This document shows positions 45,589 to 54,770 of a stretch of DNA of 64,000 nucleotides, piece after piece; the first letter of the stretch is position 1; each line of letters starts with the position of its first letter. Below the pieces are notes generated by a model that saw only the letters and a program-made list of their open reading frames with translations, made no database searches and was not told the DNA's origin. The DNA is taken from NCBI RefSeq assembly GCF_000175215.2, contig NC_014816.1, positions 62,001 to 126,000 of the forward strand. Reading direction: 5' to 3'. Source of the stretch: Asticcacaulis excentricus CB 48 (lineage in GTDB: Bacteria; Pseudomonadota; Alphaproteobacteria; Caulobacterales; Caulobacteraceae). Position numbers and translations under genes: made by a program.

Positions 45589-46167
45589 TTGAGTCGGCAC
45601 GCTACTTCCTTTGTCCTCGGTTACCACGGCTGTCGGCGAGAAGTCGCCGCACGGATCATAGCTGGCGGCTTAGACCTTGATCATAGTGATAAAGATTACG
45701 ATTGGTTGGGCTCAGGAGCCTATTTCTGGGAATCTGACTTCCACCGCGCCAGCGAGTGGGCGGAGTTTAAATTCAAAAGTGAAGCCGCCGTCATCGGTGC
45801 TGTAATTGATTTAGGCAATTGCCTAGACCTCGTGAACCGCCATGACCTGGAAGTGGTGAGGGCTGCGCATGGCAAATTTCTTGATTTTTGCACCAGCACC
45901 CAATCTCCTGTGCCCCAGAATTTGGATCTGCGGGCGGATCCTCATGGCGATAAACTTCTCAGGAAGCTGGATTGCGCGGTAATCAATTTCCTCAACAATT
46001 CTCTCGATGCCTACGATAAAACAACAGCCTATGACACGGTGCGAGGCATGTTTGTCGAAGGCGGCGCATTGTACGACGGGAGTGGATTTCGAGAGAAAAG
46101 CCATGTTCAAATCGCCGTTCGGAACAACAACGTCATTAAAGGCTATTTCGTACCGCGTATTGCTTGA
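45589..46167 (+). CDS. Possible ADP-ribosyltransferase-like toxin
   Basis: A 192-residue protein. Its N-terminal third carries LGYHGC (His13) and YDWLGSGAYFWESDFHRASEWA (Tyr45), which resembles the His and Tyr elements of the PARP-type H-Y-E ADP-ribosyltransferase fold. The third catalytic residue is not clear. The start is a TTG with a poor ribosome site. Together with the 52-residue gene upstream it occupies the 910-bp segment between two MITE-like repeats, so it is probably mobile cargo. No signal peptide. Function unproven. Confidence 0.5.
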   Translation: MSRHATSFVLGYHGCRREVAARIIAGGLDLDHSDKDYDWLGSGAYFWESDFHRASEWAEFKFKSEAAVIGAVIDLGNCLDLVNRHDLEVVRAAHGKFLDFCTSTQSPVPQNLDLRADPHGDKLLRKLDCAVINFLNNSLDAYDKTTAYDTVRGMFVEGGALYDGSGFREKSHVQIAVRNNNVIKGYFVPRIA

Positions 46168-46203
46168 TTCATCGGCTAGTGTGTTCACTCACTGAGGAAA
46201 GCC

Positions 46204-46354
46204 TGTTGAGTTTCACCAGAAAATGACCCTTTGAAGTTTGAAATTTTCGTTTCAGATTGACCCTCATCTTGGTGATAAAGTCTTCACAGGACTTGGGATG
46301 GTTTGGGTCAGTCAGCGGCAAACCTGCAGTGTCAAGTTTTGGCGAAAATCAACA
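46204..46354 (+). repeat. MITE-like repeat, copy 2 (IS21-type ends)
   Basis: A 151-bp unit with the same TGTTGAGTTTC start and GAAAATCAACA end as copy 1, differing at about 14 positions including one indel. Direct orientation relative to copy 1. Its right boundary falls exactly 8 nt inside the predicted start of a gene overlapping the hipB-like stop, so it (or a rearrangement at its edge) disrupted that gene. Confidence 0.75.
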
Positions 46355-46364
46355 GTTTGCACCA

Positions 46365-46742
46365 TCAGAAGGCCTCCCCGTTGTCATCACATGATGCAGT
46401 GGCCGATGGAACATCCGGCTTTGCCGCTTTCTTGGTAGCCAACCTTACCCGTTGTGGCAGGTTCTGGGTGTCGAGCATCAGGCCCACTTCATCCTTCGCC
46501 CCATCGAGTAGGCCCCCGAGGCGGGACGGCTCACCAAGCACAACCAGAACCATGGCAAGTACACCGAGCGAAATGCCATGGTCGCCGGACTCAAGCCTGC
46601 GAACCGTGGAAACATTGATCCCGGCGCCTTCGGCAAGCCGAGCCTGAGTGATGCTGCGACGCTTTCGGGCCGCGGCAATATCAGCGCCCAGCTTCTTGAG
46701 TTCGTTTTGAGCCCTGATCGACGGGAGATTTGTCTTTTTCAT
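46365..46742 (-). CDS. HipB-like XRE-family antitoxin/regulator, orphaned
   Basis: A 125-residue DNA-binding protein with a clear XRE helix-turn-helix (IAAARKRRSITQARLAEGAGINVSTVRRLE in outline, residues ~20-50), followed by a hydrophobic dimerisation segment. Size and sequence fit HipB-type antitoxins. The stop overlaps a new ATG (TGATG) that would begin the toxin gene hipA, but after ATG GTG CAA AC the MITE-like copy 2 begins and the toxin is missing. It could still act as an autoregulator. Confidence 0.72.
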   Translation of the reverse strand: MKKTNLPSIRAQNELKKLGADIAAARKRRSITQARLAEGAGINVSTVRRLESGDHGISLGVLAMVLVVLGEPSRLGGLLDGAKDEVGLMLDTQNLPQRVRLATKKAAKPDVPSATASCDDNGEAF

Positions 46743-47388
46743 AATGATGCTTAAATACACGATTAAATCCAATAAAGCTATATTTATGCACTATTATTAC
46801 CTCCACCCTTAGGCTTTTGGGGCCTTAGGCTGACGAAGCAGCTCAAAACGCGCCGCCATTCCGTTGAGAATGTCTCGGGAGTGCCACCCTGTAAATTCGC
46901 GCGCAATTCTGGCCCTCTAGAGGTGGATTTTCGCATCCAACTCGGCCCCGTAGACTACGCAATTCCGTTGTAAAGTCTGTGTCTTAGAAGATTAAACTGG
47001 ACACGAAAAAGGTGTGTTTTGAATGCGATTTGACACGTTCCATCAAACCATCCAAATGTCTACCTGAACAACAAAATGTACCCTGTACAAAAAAAACAAA
47101 CAAAATTTATCGCGACCGAAATAAAAAACATCAAACTACTTCCCTCAAGCTCACCGTAAAACCAAGGGGGTAACGTATATCTTTTTTTTAAATACTGCCG
47201 TATATGTATTGTAAATTGTTAAAAAAAAACAAGAACACAACAACGAATTTATTGGTAAAAAAATCGGAAATGCTCACTTGCATTCTCCTTCATCTCCGGA
47301 GGCAGAGTCGATTGCATACGAATATACGATTTTTAATATACCGCGGGTGCCTGAAGTATGAGGCAGAACTCCACCTACGAGTTTCGAC
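46743..47388. other. Intergenic stretch, AT-rich, with one gene fragment
   Basis: No complete gene is seen. On the minus strand 46809-46916 reads as a 35-codon C-terminal remnant (ending GMAARFELLRQPKAPKA) directly after an in-frame TAG; its family is unknown. From about 47080 to 47330 the sequence is AT-rich with A- and T-runs, unlike the rest of the window. The IS66 target site lies at its right edge. Confidence 0.45.
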
Positions 47389-48853
47389 GTAATTACACAC
47401 GTCCCTGGCAGAATGGCTACGCGAGGCTGAAGTTTCCGTCGACGAGTCTGCGGATGGCGGCATAGGGGGTTTCGCCGCTCAGGCGCGCGGTTCCTGTGAT
47501 GGACCTGTAGCCGGCATGGATGTCGGCTCCCCATTGGGATCGGAAGCCGTTGGTCACTTTGCGGAAGACGACGGAGGGTCTGATCTCGCGTTCCGAGATA
47601 TTGTTGGTCGGCGGCACATTTCTATTGGTCATGAAGACGAAGAACTTTGTCCGCCAACCCTTGATCTGCTTTTTCAAATACGCGCCCGCGGGATGGGCCG
47701 CCGGCAATGCCAAAAGCTGATCAAGTTTGTCATCGGCCCTGGCGGCGTAAGCCCGCAGAGTGTTGTCTTTCAGATCCGGACGACGTTTGCCAACCCGGAT
47801 GCACCATCGCAGGTGATCCCGGATCTTTGGAGCGAAGACACTGTCACCACTGTCGATGGCATATTGGATATCGCGCAAAACATGGGCGAGGCAGACCTGG
47901 TGGTCTTTCGCCAACTCTTGCTGGCCACCATACCGATCGCTCACCCAAACGTCCGGATAATGACCGGCCATGACGTCCTGCGGGACCGACTTCGCCCGGC
48001 TGGGGGCGATTTTATGTAAAACCGCCTTTTCCGAAGAGAAGCTCCATTGCCATTGGGTGACGCCGCTGACGCGGGTGGTGGTTTCGTCGGACGCGACGAT
48101 GGAGGCGGTGCGCAGCCTGGCCGTGATCGCTTCACAGGCCGTTGCCATCTTGCCTTTGAGGCTTTTGAAAATATTGCCGATACCGCCTTCGGATATCTTC
48201 AGGCCGAACAATTCACTCATAATCCGCGAAAGTCGTTCGAAGCTGACGTGATGGGAATGATGCAGATACATGACCAGCGAACGGATGCCCGGGCCGAACG
48301 GCGAACCTGTTGGCATGGATTGCGGCGCAGGGGCTCGAAAGCGTTTCCCGCACCGGCAACGACCACCCATCAACTCGACCCGCGTCACCACGGGCTGGAT
48401 GGGCGGCAGATCAATATGGTCGTAGCGACAACGGACATGTTGGGAAAGCCCGGAGACATCGGCGTGGCAGTGCCGACACTCCGACGCAAAAACCCGCTCC
48501 GTTCGGTTCGGTGTCTCGGCCAAGCGGCGCGAAACGCCCGGGCGCGACGGCCGCGGCTTCTTCCCGCCTCCACCAGAGCGGTTCCCTTTGCCGGGGCCGT
48601 CGCTCGATGGCGGTTGATGTGAATTTTTCGACGTCTTGCGCGGCTTGCCGCCACGTTGTTCAAGGTCTTTCAGGCGCCTGACCAAATCCTCGATCATCGC
48701 CCCTTGCTGGCGCAGAAGTTCGGCCTGTTCCGCAATTAGCGCGTCTTTTTCTTTATCTGAAAGAGGGCGAAGCGGAGGTCGAATCATGCCCCCATGGATT
48801 CAGAACTCGAGTCACCGCGCAAGCCCCATTCCGCCAACCACGTGTGCAGTTAC
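47389..48853 (-). mobile_element. Complete IS66-family insertion sequence with target duplication
   Basis: A 1465-bp element whose ends read GTAATTACACACGT and, inverted, GTAACTGCACACGT, continuing as imperfect repeats with TGGC(A/G)GAATGG. The GTAA start is characteristic of IS66. The 8-bp sequence GTTTCGAC flanks it at 47381-47388 and 48854-48861, the family's usual duplication length. Only one gene, tnpC, is present, as in the ISBst12-type subgroup that lacks tnpA and tnpB. Confidence 0.92.
47417..48787 (-). CDS. tnpC: IS66-family transposase TnpC
   Basis: A 456-residue DDE transposase. The N-terminus is a coiled coil (DALIAEQAELLRQQGAMIED in outline) and a basic, Gly-rich linker. A zinc-binding block CRHCHADVSGL with CRCGKRF follows. 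Catalytic-region motifs are SIVASDETTTRV, VWVSDRYGG and the NISEREIRP glutamate segment. Full length and uninterrupted, so probably functional. Confidence 0.94.
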   Translation of the reverse strand: MIRPPLRPLSDKEKDALIAEQAELLRQQGAMIEDLVRRLKDLEQRGGKPRKTSKNSHQPPSSDGPGKGNRSGGGGKKPRPSRPGVSRRLAETPNRTERVFASECRHCHADVSGLSQHVRCRYDHIDLPPIQPVVTRVELMGGRCRCGKRFRAPAPQSMPTGSPFGPGIRSLVMYLHHSHHVSFERLSRIMSELFGLKISEGGIGNIFKSLKGKMATACEAITARLRTASIVASDETTTRVSGVTQWQWSFSSEKAVLHKIAPSRAKSVPQDVMAGHYPDVWVSDRYGGQQELAKDHQVCLAHVLRDIQYAIDSGDSVFAPKIRDHLRWCIRVGKRRPDLKDNTLRAYAARADDKLDQLLALPAAHPAGAYLKKQIKGWRTKFFVFMTNRNVPPTNNISEREIRPSVVFRKVTNGFRSQWGADIHAGYRSITGTARLSGETPYAAIRRLVDGNFSLA

Positions 48854-49133
48854 GTTTCGACATGTAAGCCAAACTCAGTTCTTTTGCCACAGCGTTTATT
48901 GCCGAGTCTTTTCCGCCTTGTCCGTAGGCGCTCATAACATTACCCACTGACTCTGCGGCGCCACCAATTTCATGGCTATGCCGATATACTTCTCATCTCT
49001 TCAGTCGATCAAGATTAGATCCGTTTTACCTAGCTGGCCAAGGAGTCAATTGTCCCCCCCCTGTAATCGGAATGCTAACCCTTTTGTGTCAGGCTTAACG
49101 GACAAGGATGCAAAGCGTGGTGCGGGAGACGAC

Positions 49134-50285
49134 ATGAACGGGCTGAGCGTAGAGATAACGAGCCCCTCGCAGCTATCCGACTTGGAACGTCAACTGTGGG
49201 CCGATGCCGTCTCTAGCCATCCGGCCCTCGACAGCCCCTATTGCACGCTGGCCTATGTCGAGGCCCTGTTCCCGGTTGTGCCTCAGGCGCGCCTAATCCG
49301 CATCCGGCGAAACGACCGCACCGTGGGCTTCCTGGCGCTACAGATGCGCGGGCGGGTGGCGCAGCCGCTGGGCGCGCCTCTGACCGATTTCCATAGCCTG
49401 ATCACATTGCCCAATGTTGACATTGACCTGCGCGCTGTCCTGCGAGCGCTGGACTTACACCGGTTCGAAGTCAGCGGCTGGTTAGGTGCTGACAGCGCCT
49501 TCACCGCAGGCGACGTACGTGAGCGGCTTTATGTCGATCTGACGGGCGGGTTTGAGACCTATTATACTGAACAACGCCACCAGCAGAAAAAGTTCTTTCG
49601 TAACGCGGAACGCTGCCGCCGTAATCTGGACGCCGCCTATCCGGAACTGGGGTTTTCGTGGGAAGCCGCGTCCGAGGCCATTATCGATTGGGTGATTGCC
49701 CGCAAACGCGATCAGTATGCCCGTACCGGCCTGCACGATGTGTTTGCCTGCGGCTGGACTCGTGAGGTGCTGTACGCCCTGGCTCAGAATAAGAACAGCG
49801 CCCTGCGGCTGATGGCGGGCGTTTATCGGAATGGCACGGAGGTTATCGCCGCCGAGATCGGCCTTTGCACCCCCGACGACCTGCACCTGTGGTTCCCGGC
49901 CTATGACCGCAGCGCCGCGCGCCACAGCCCCGGCATCCTCTTGTCGCTTGATATACTGAAGGCCGCCGCGTCGGAGGGTATCAAGCGCGTGGATTTCGGC
50001 TGTGCGGATGAACCCTACAAGCTGTCCATGACCACGCACAAAACGCCCTGCTATGCCGGCTATGTGGTTAGCAAAAAGTCCATCGAGCTTCCTGCGCGTT
50101 TTGACCCGTTCCTCAAACCGCGACTAATGATCATGCGCGCCTGCGAAGTTCACCTCGCAGGACAGGTCCGAGCCGGGTGGCAACTGGGCCGTCGCCTCGT
50201 GGCCCGGACGCGTGTGGGGTTTGTGACCTTCCTGAGCCTTCTGGGAGCCATGGCCGCAGCCATGCTCGTCGCTGAAGCCTGGTAA
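49134..50285 (+). CDS. GNAT/FemAB-type N-acyltransferase (CelD/HfsK-like)
   Basis: A 383-residue protein with the CelD-type GNAT fold: VGFLALQMRG near residue 65, the YYTEQRHQQKKFFRNAERCRRNL region, then AAEIGLCTPDDLHLWFPAYD, SPGILLSLDILKAAASEGIKRVDFGCADEPYKLSM. Relatives act in exopolysaccharide or holdfast modification (HfsK in Caulobacter) and cellulose acylation. No polysaccharide genes lie beside it, so the specific role is inferred. A hydrophobic C-terminal helix may tether it to the membrane. GGGAGA before ATG 49134 sets the start; the frame is open to 48972. Confidence 0.75.
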   Translation: MNGLSVEITSPSQLSDLERQLWADAVSSHPALDSPYCTLAYVEALFPVVPQARLIRIRRNDRTVGFLALQMRGRVAQPLGAPLTDFHSLITLPNVDIDLRAVLRALDLHRFEVSGWLGADSAFTAGDVRERLYVDLTGGFETYYTEQRHQQKKFFRNAERCRRNLDAAYPELGFSWEAASEAIIDWVIARKRDQYARTGLHDVFACGWTREVLYALAQNKNSALRLMAGVYRNGTEVIAAEIGLCTPDDLHLWFPAYDRSAARHSPGILLSLDILKAAASEGIKRVDFGCADEPYKLSMTTHKTPCYAGYVVSKKSIELPARFDPFLKPRLMIMRACEVHLAGQVRAGWQLGRRLVARTRVGFVTFLSLLGAMAAAMLVAEAW

Positions 50286-50376
50286 TTTGTCGATTAAAGA
50301 CTCCATTCACGACGCTCAGCGTCTAAAATAACAGTCGCGACTAACGTAGGTTTAGCGGATCTGAAGGCCGAAGGCG

Positions 50377-53300
50377 TCACGGCATAACGGCGAAATCATA
50401 GTCTCCCGGTCCGGCCTCGATAACCATTCGGCCGTTAACAATGCCCAACGACTGTAACGTTAGAGGCTTTGCGTTTTCGCGGATATCCGTCCGGTTCGTC
50501 GCAGGTAAATGAACTTCGGCGCGAGTGTTTGAGGGGACGCTGAGCTTAAGTTTGAATTGACCATCCGCCTTCAGGGTCCAGTCGGTTGAAATACGCCCGG
50601 ACACGGCGTCATACTGCGCACCACCAGAACCTATGCGGCGATCGAGGATCGGATTGAACCGGAACCGGCGAAAGCCCGGTTCGATCGGATCAATTCCAGC
50701 TATGCGGCGATACACAAAGCCAATAACGGCCCCAAGTGCATAGTGGTTGAAAGAGTTCATTGAGATGTCGCCAGCGTCTCCATTCCAGCGCTCCCAGGTC
50801 GTCGTCGCCCCCTTCATAACCATATAGCCCCAAGATGGATATTCTGTGCGTAGCAAGAGGTCATACACCAGTGCCGCATAGCCATTGTCGGCCAGCACAT
50901 CGAGGCTATGGGGTGTGCCGAGGAAGCCTGTAGTGAGTAACCGGCCCCGGTTTACAATACTATCATGCAGTTTTCTGGCCACCTCGGCACGCAATTGAGG
51001 CGGCACGAGATTGTAGCGCAGCGCCAGGATGTAACCCGTCTGAGAGCCATTGCCGACGGTCGCGTCGGGATGAATAAAGGCTTTGGCGAAGGCAGTGTCG
51101 ATCTTTTCCGCCAGACGCGTATAGTCCTCGACAGCCTTTTGACGTTTTGTTGCCTTCGCCATATCCAACATGGCAAGTGTCGAGTGCTTCCACATAGCCG
51201 TCCCGACCAAGTCGGGTGGCGTCGTATGATCGCCGGGCCAGCGAGAATCTAGCGCCAGCCAGTCTCCGAAATCCCAGCCGTGCCCCTTACTCCAGATGCC
51301 ATCCTCGCTAAGGGCAGCGACATAGCCAATATAGGCGGACATAGCCTCCCAGTTCTGGTTGATAACGTCTGTGTCCCCGTACCGTTGCCACGTGGTCCAA
51401 GGCAGGATGACACCGGCATCCGCCCACCCAGGCGAGGCCTGGTTAGGGGCCGTATCGCGCATGCTGTTAGGCGCGATAAATGCAAAAGCCCCGTTCGGCC
51501 ACTGGGCATCACGTACGTCAGCCATCCACCGCTGCGTAAAGGCGCTGACATCCATATTGAAAGCCGCCGCATCCCAAAAGACGTGTGCATCCCCCATCCA
51601 TCCCAAGCGTTCGTCGCGTTGAGGACAGTCCGTCGGAATGCCCATAAAATTAGATTTCTGACTCCAAAGGCTATTTTGCCATAGGGTCTGAATAATCGGA
51701 TGGCCAATGCGCAAATGCCCGGTTCTTGATGTGTCGCTGTGGATGACGACGCCCATAACGTCATCAGGTGCCGGCGCGTTTGATAGGCCTGAGATTTCGA
51801 CATATCGAAAGCCATGATAAGTGAAGCGCGGCTCCCAGACTTCACCCGCCGGATCGCCCTTCAGCACATAGGTATCTGTGGCAAGTGCGCCTCTCAGATT
51901 TGCCTGATCAATACTCCCATCGGGTTTCAGTATTTCGGCAAACTTCAAAGTTACCTTTTGCCCGGCGATGCCCTTGACCCTGATTTTCGCGAAGCCCGCA
52001 AAGTTTTGGCCAAAATCAACAATCCAGCTCCCGTTGATAAATTTAAGGGATTTAGCCTTCAATAGGCCCAAGCGTCGTATTGGCGGGCTTAAGGTCGCCT
52101 GAAGTTTTCCGGTCACCGGCGGGGCAATCGCCGCATGCGACCACCTCGCGTCCGCCTGAAACCGCGGCGTGGCCCAGCCAGGCTGCTCACGACGTGCGTC
52201 ATAGTCTTCGCCGTCATATATGTCCGAACTGAGGACAGGAGAGGCGCTGATCATCCAGCTCTGATCTGTGACAACGCGCTCAACCCTACCGCCTGTGTAG
52301 GTTAGTTCCAGCTGAGCCATAAAGCGCAGGGGCGGATTGCCAAAAGCAAAGCGACCCTGTGGTGATGTATAGCTGCCATACCAGCCATCGGCGACCATGG
52401 CCCCGATAACATTTTCCCCGCGTCCGACCATCTTCGTCACGTCAAATACGCGGTAAAGAATGCGTTTGGAGAAATCCATGGATTCGGGGGCCAGCAGGGC
52501 ATCGCCGACCCGCTTGCCATTGATATAGGCCTCGTAGGCGCCCAAGGCCGTCACATATAAACGCGCCTTCGCTACCGTTTCCGTGGCTGTAAAATCGCGG
52601 CGCATCAAAAAAGCGCCTTTACCGGGAAAGGGTTGATCTTCTCGCTCCGAACGTTTCACCATTGGCCATGCCGACGCATCAAAATCCGGCCGGGTCCAGC
52701 CTTCAGGTTTTTCGGAGGATGCACGGGCGTTAAGATCGTCAAAACGGACAACCCGACCGTCGCGCAATCGGGCACGCACCAACATGGCGCACTGGGGTTT
52801 TTCCCCTTTCAGACTTAGGGTCAAAGCATGAGTTCCAGCTTTAAGCGTGCATACCGTTTCGACCACACCTCGCGGCCCCCAGGCATTGGCAGGCCGAGGC
52901 GGTAGGTCAATAAGGCTGCCGTCAATTCTGACCTCGTAAGAGGTAGTGGATATCGTCAACACGGTGGTTTCGGCATCCGCCTCAAGATCAAAGACCAGCC
53001 TCACCTGACAGGACTTGTCTTTTGAAGGCGCATCAGCCGTAACCCAGAACAGACCGGCTTCGCGATCTCCCAGCATATCGGCATCTTCCGCGGCCAGCCA
53101 CTCTGCCTGCCAATCATCCGGTGAAAGCAGTGCCATCTCCCAGAAGGCGGGTTTGCTTGTTGTGACCCGTCCGTGACAGTCCCACGCCGTAACCCGCCAG
53201 ACCGCCTTCTCGCGCGAGGTGAGTGGCTTTCCCGAATAGATGACATCAAAGGTCTGATCGCTTTCAACACGGCCGCTGTCCCAGAGATCGGCAAGGCCGG

Positions 53301-53559
53301 CCCTCAGTTTTGCGTCACTTGACGCGACCTCAACCCGCCAAGCGGTCTGCATCGTTCCCCGCCGCGCAGAATCGCACTGCCACGAGAGGCGAACATCCTG
53401 ATTTTCCACACCCAACGGGTTGTCACAGAGATTGGCCTTCAACCCCCTCAGGCGTAAACCATCTCGCTTTTCAGCCGCAGATGCCGGAACAGCGAGTGCA
53501 GCGGTGGCCAGACCCGCGCCCTTCACGGCACCTGAAAGTGCCCCCCTCCGAGTCAACAT
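50377..53559 (-). CDS. Alpha-L-rhamnosidase, glycoside hydrolase family 78
   Basis: A 1060-residue exported enzyme that releases terminal L-rhamnose from plant polysaccharides and glycosides. The N-terminus MLTRRGALSGAVKGAGLATAALAVPASAA in outline is a Tat-like signal. Family hallmarks: YVTALGAYEAYINGKRVGD in the N-terminal accessory domain, CPQRDERLGWMGDAHVFWDA in the catalytic barrel, GWDFGDWL and TTWERWNGD, and a beta-sandwich C-terminus. No transporter lies next to it. The ROK regulator gene downstream is on the same strand but 5' to it in the other unit, so a regulatory link is only a guess. Confidence 0.93.
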   Translation of the reverse strand: MLTRRGALSGAVKGAGLATAALAVPASAAEKRDGLRLRGLKANLCDNPLGVENQDVRLSWQCDSARRGTMQTAWRVEVASSDAKLRAGLADLWDSGRVESDQTFDVIYSGKPLTSREKAVWRVTAWDCHGRVTTSKPAFWEMALLSPDDWQAEWLAAEDADMLGDREAGLFWVTADAPSKDKSCQVRLVFDLEADAETTVLTISTTSYEVRIDGSLIDLPPRPANAWGPRGVVETVCTLKAGTHALTLSLKGEKPQCAMLVRARLRDGRVVRFDDLNARASSEKPEGWTRPDFDASAWPMVKRSEREDQPFPGKGAFLMRRDFTATETVAKARLYVTALGAYEAYINGKRVGDALLAPESMDFSKRILYRVFDVTKMVGRGENVIGAMVADGWYGSYTSPQGRFAFGNPPLRFMAQLELTYTGGRVERVVTDQSWMISASPVLSSDIYDGEDYDARREQPGWATPRFQADARWSHAAIAPPVTGKLQATLSPPIRRLGLLKAKSLKFINGSWIVDFGQNFAGFAKIRVKGIAGQKVTLKFAEILKPDGSIDQANLRGALATDTYVLKGDPAGEVWEPRFTYHGFRYVEISGLSNAPAPDDVMGVVIHSDTSRTGHLRIGHPIIQTLWQNSLWSQKSNFMGIPTDCPQRDERLGWMGDAHVFWDAAAFNMDVSAFTQRWMADVRDAQWPNGAFAFIAPNSMRDTAPNQASPGWADAGVILPWTTWQRYGDTDVINQNWEAMSAYIGYVAALSEDGIWSKGHGWDFGDWLALDSRWPGDHTTPPDLVGTAMWKHSTLAMLDMAKATKRQKAVEDYTRLAEKIDTAFAKAFIHPDATVGNGSQTGYILALRYNLVPPQLRAEVARKLHDSIVNRGRLLTTGFLGTPHSLDVLADNGYAALVYDLLLRTEYPSWGYMVMKGATTTWERWNGDAGDISMNSFNHYALGAVIGFVYRRIAGIDPIEPGFRRFRFNPILDRRIGSGGAQYDAVSGRISTDWTLKADGQFKLKLSVPSNTRAEVHLPATNRTDIRENAKPLTLQSLGIVNGRMVIEAGPGDYDFAVMP

Positions 53560-53687
53560 GGCGCGTTTCCTTTATTTTTCTATGTTCTTTTGTTTGAATA
53601 CTGGGTTCTGTTGTCGTCAGGCAAGGTCCATTCACTCTGGAGCGGACGACTCGATCCTGTTCCAAAGTCCCCATAGGGTCTATGAAC

Positions 53688-54770
53688 TTACCCCTGCGGA
53701 AGCAGATTGCAAAACACAGGCAACGCCGCCGCCCCGATGGCGGTTTGAAACGCACCCAGACGCGAGGCTTCGACCACCGGCGCGCCCTCGCCCAGTTGCA
53801 TCGCCTCGGCCAGCGCTTTCAGGATTGAGGGACTGAGACGGCCAGTCAGGATGATGGCGTCGGGGCCGAGAAAGGGGCTGAGTTTGGCCAAACCCACAGA
53901 CAGACGCGCTGCCGCGCTTTCCGTCCAACCGTCAATCACACTTTGCGCCGCTTCGGGCAGAACATCGAGATCACTAAGGTCACCTACCCCGAAGCCCGCG
54001 GTGGTCAGAGTTTTCATCAGGTCACAACCATCCGGAGACTGCGCATCGCTGAAGAACTGCCCGATCTGACCCGCCCCTGAGATACCCTGCCCTCCCCGGA
54101 ACGGACGCCCTTCGATAAACAGCGCGCCTCCGATCTCAAGTCCGATATGCACGATCAGATAGGTTTGATAGCGTGCACCAATGCCAAAGACACGCTCGCC
54201 AATGCCGCAGGCCAAAGGTTCGGCTTCGATAAAGGCCGGGCCCTCCAGATTGTTGGCGAAATAACTGATCAGTTCCTCACGACGATAGGCCAGATTCCAT
54301 GCCTGAGCCTGTTCGGGCGGCAGGTCAGAAGGAACCCCAATTCCGAAGCCCAGTTGCCGCCAGCGCACCACATGGCTCTTGCCATAGGCGCTTTCCAGTT
54401 GCTGCTGCACGGTCTTGAGCACAGCGCTCGGCGTCGGTTCAACCAGCGGCGTGCGCGTGCGGCCGGCCACACGGCCGCCTAAATCCATCGCCACCAGATC
54501 GAGTGCTCCCGCCGTAAAGCCGATACCAAAGGCATAGGCCGCCCCTGAACGCAGCGACACCGGCTTTTGCGGCTGGCCTCGACGCCCGGTGTGCACATAG
54601 GCCCCGTTATCTTCCTCGACCAGCCCCCAGTCCATCAGGTCGCGTACCAGATTGGTCACCGCCGGGCGCGTGTAGCCCGACGCCTCAGCCAGCTCGGCAC
54701 GCGCCGCCGTCCCGTGGCGGACCAGCGCCTCAAGCACCTTGCGATGGCCGTGGGTCAGGTGGGGAAACAT
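53688..54770 (-). CDS. ROK-family transcriptional regulator
   Basis: A 360-residue repressor with an N-terminal winged helix (AARAELAEASGYTRPAVTNLVRDLMDWGLVEE in outline) and a C-terminal sugar-kinase-like ROK domain (YAFGIGFTAGALDLVAMDLGGRV, LIVHIGLEIGGALFIEG, GAGQIGQFF). The usual zinc-site cysteines of the ROK motif appear reduced, with GCDLM remaining, so kinase activity is unlikely. It directly abuts the prolyl-tRNA deacylase gene (TAG next to ATG) and lies upstream of the rhamnosidase gene, which it may control. Confidence 0.85.
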   Translation of the reverse strand: MFPHLTHGHRKVLEALVRHGTAARAELAEASGYTRPAVTNLVRDLMDWGLVEEDNGAYVHTGRRGQPQKPVSLRSGAAYAFGIGFTAGALDLVAMDLGGRVAGRTRTPLVEPTPSAVLKTVQQQLESAYGKSHVVRWRQLGFGIGVPSDLPPEQAQAWNLAYRREELISYFANNLEGPAFIEAEPLACGIGERVFGIGARYQTYLIVHIGLEIGGALFIEGRPFRGGQGISGAGQIGQFFSDAQSPDGCDLMKTLTTAGFGVGDLSDLDVLPEAAQSVIDGWTESAAARLSVGLAKLSPFLGPDAIILTGRLSPSILKALAEAMQLGEGAPVVEASRLGAFQTAIGAAALPVFCNLLPQG

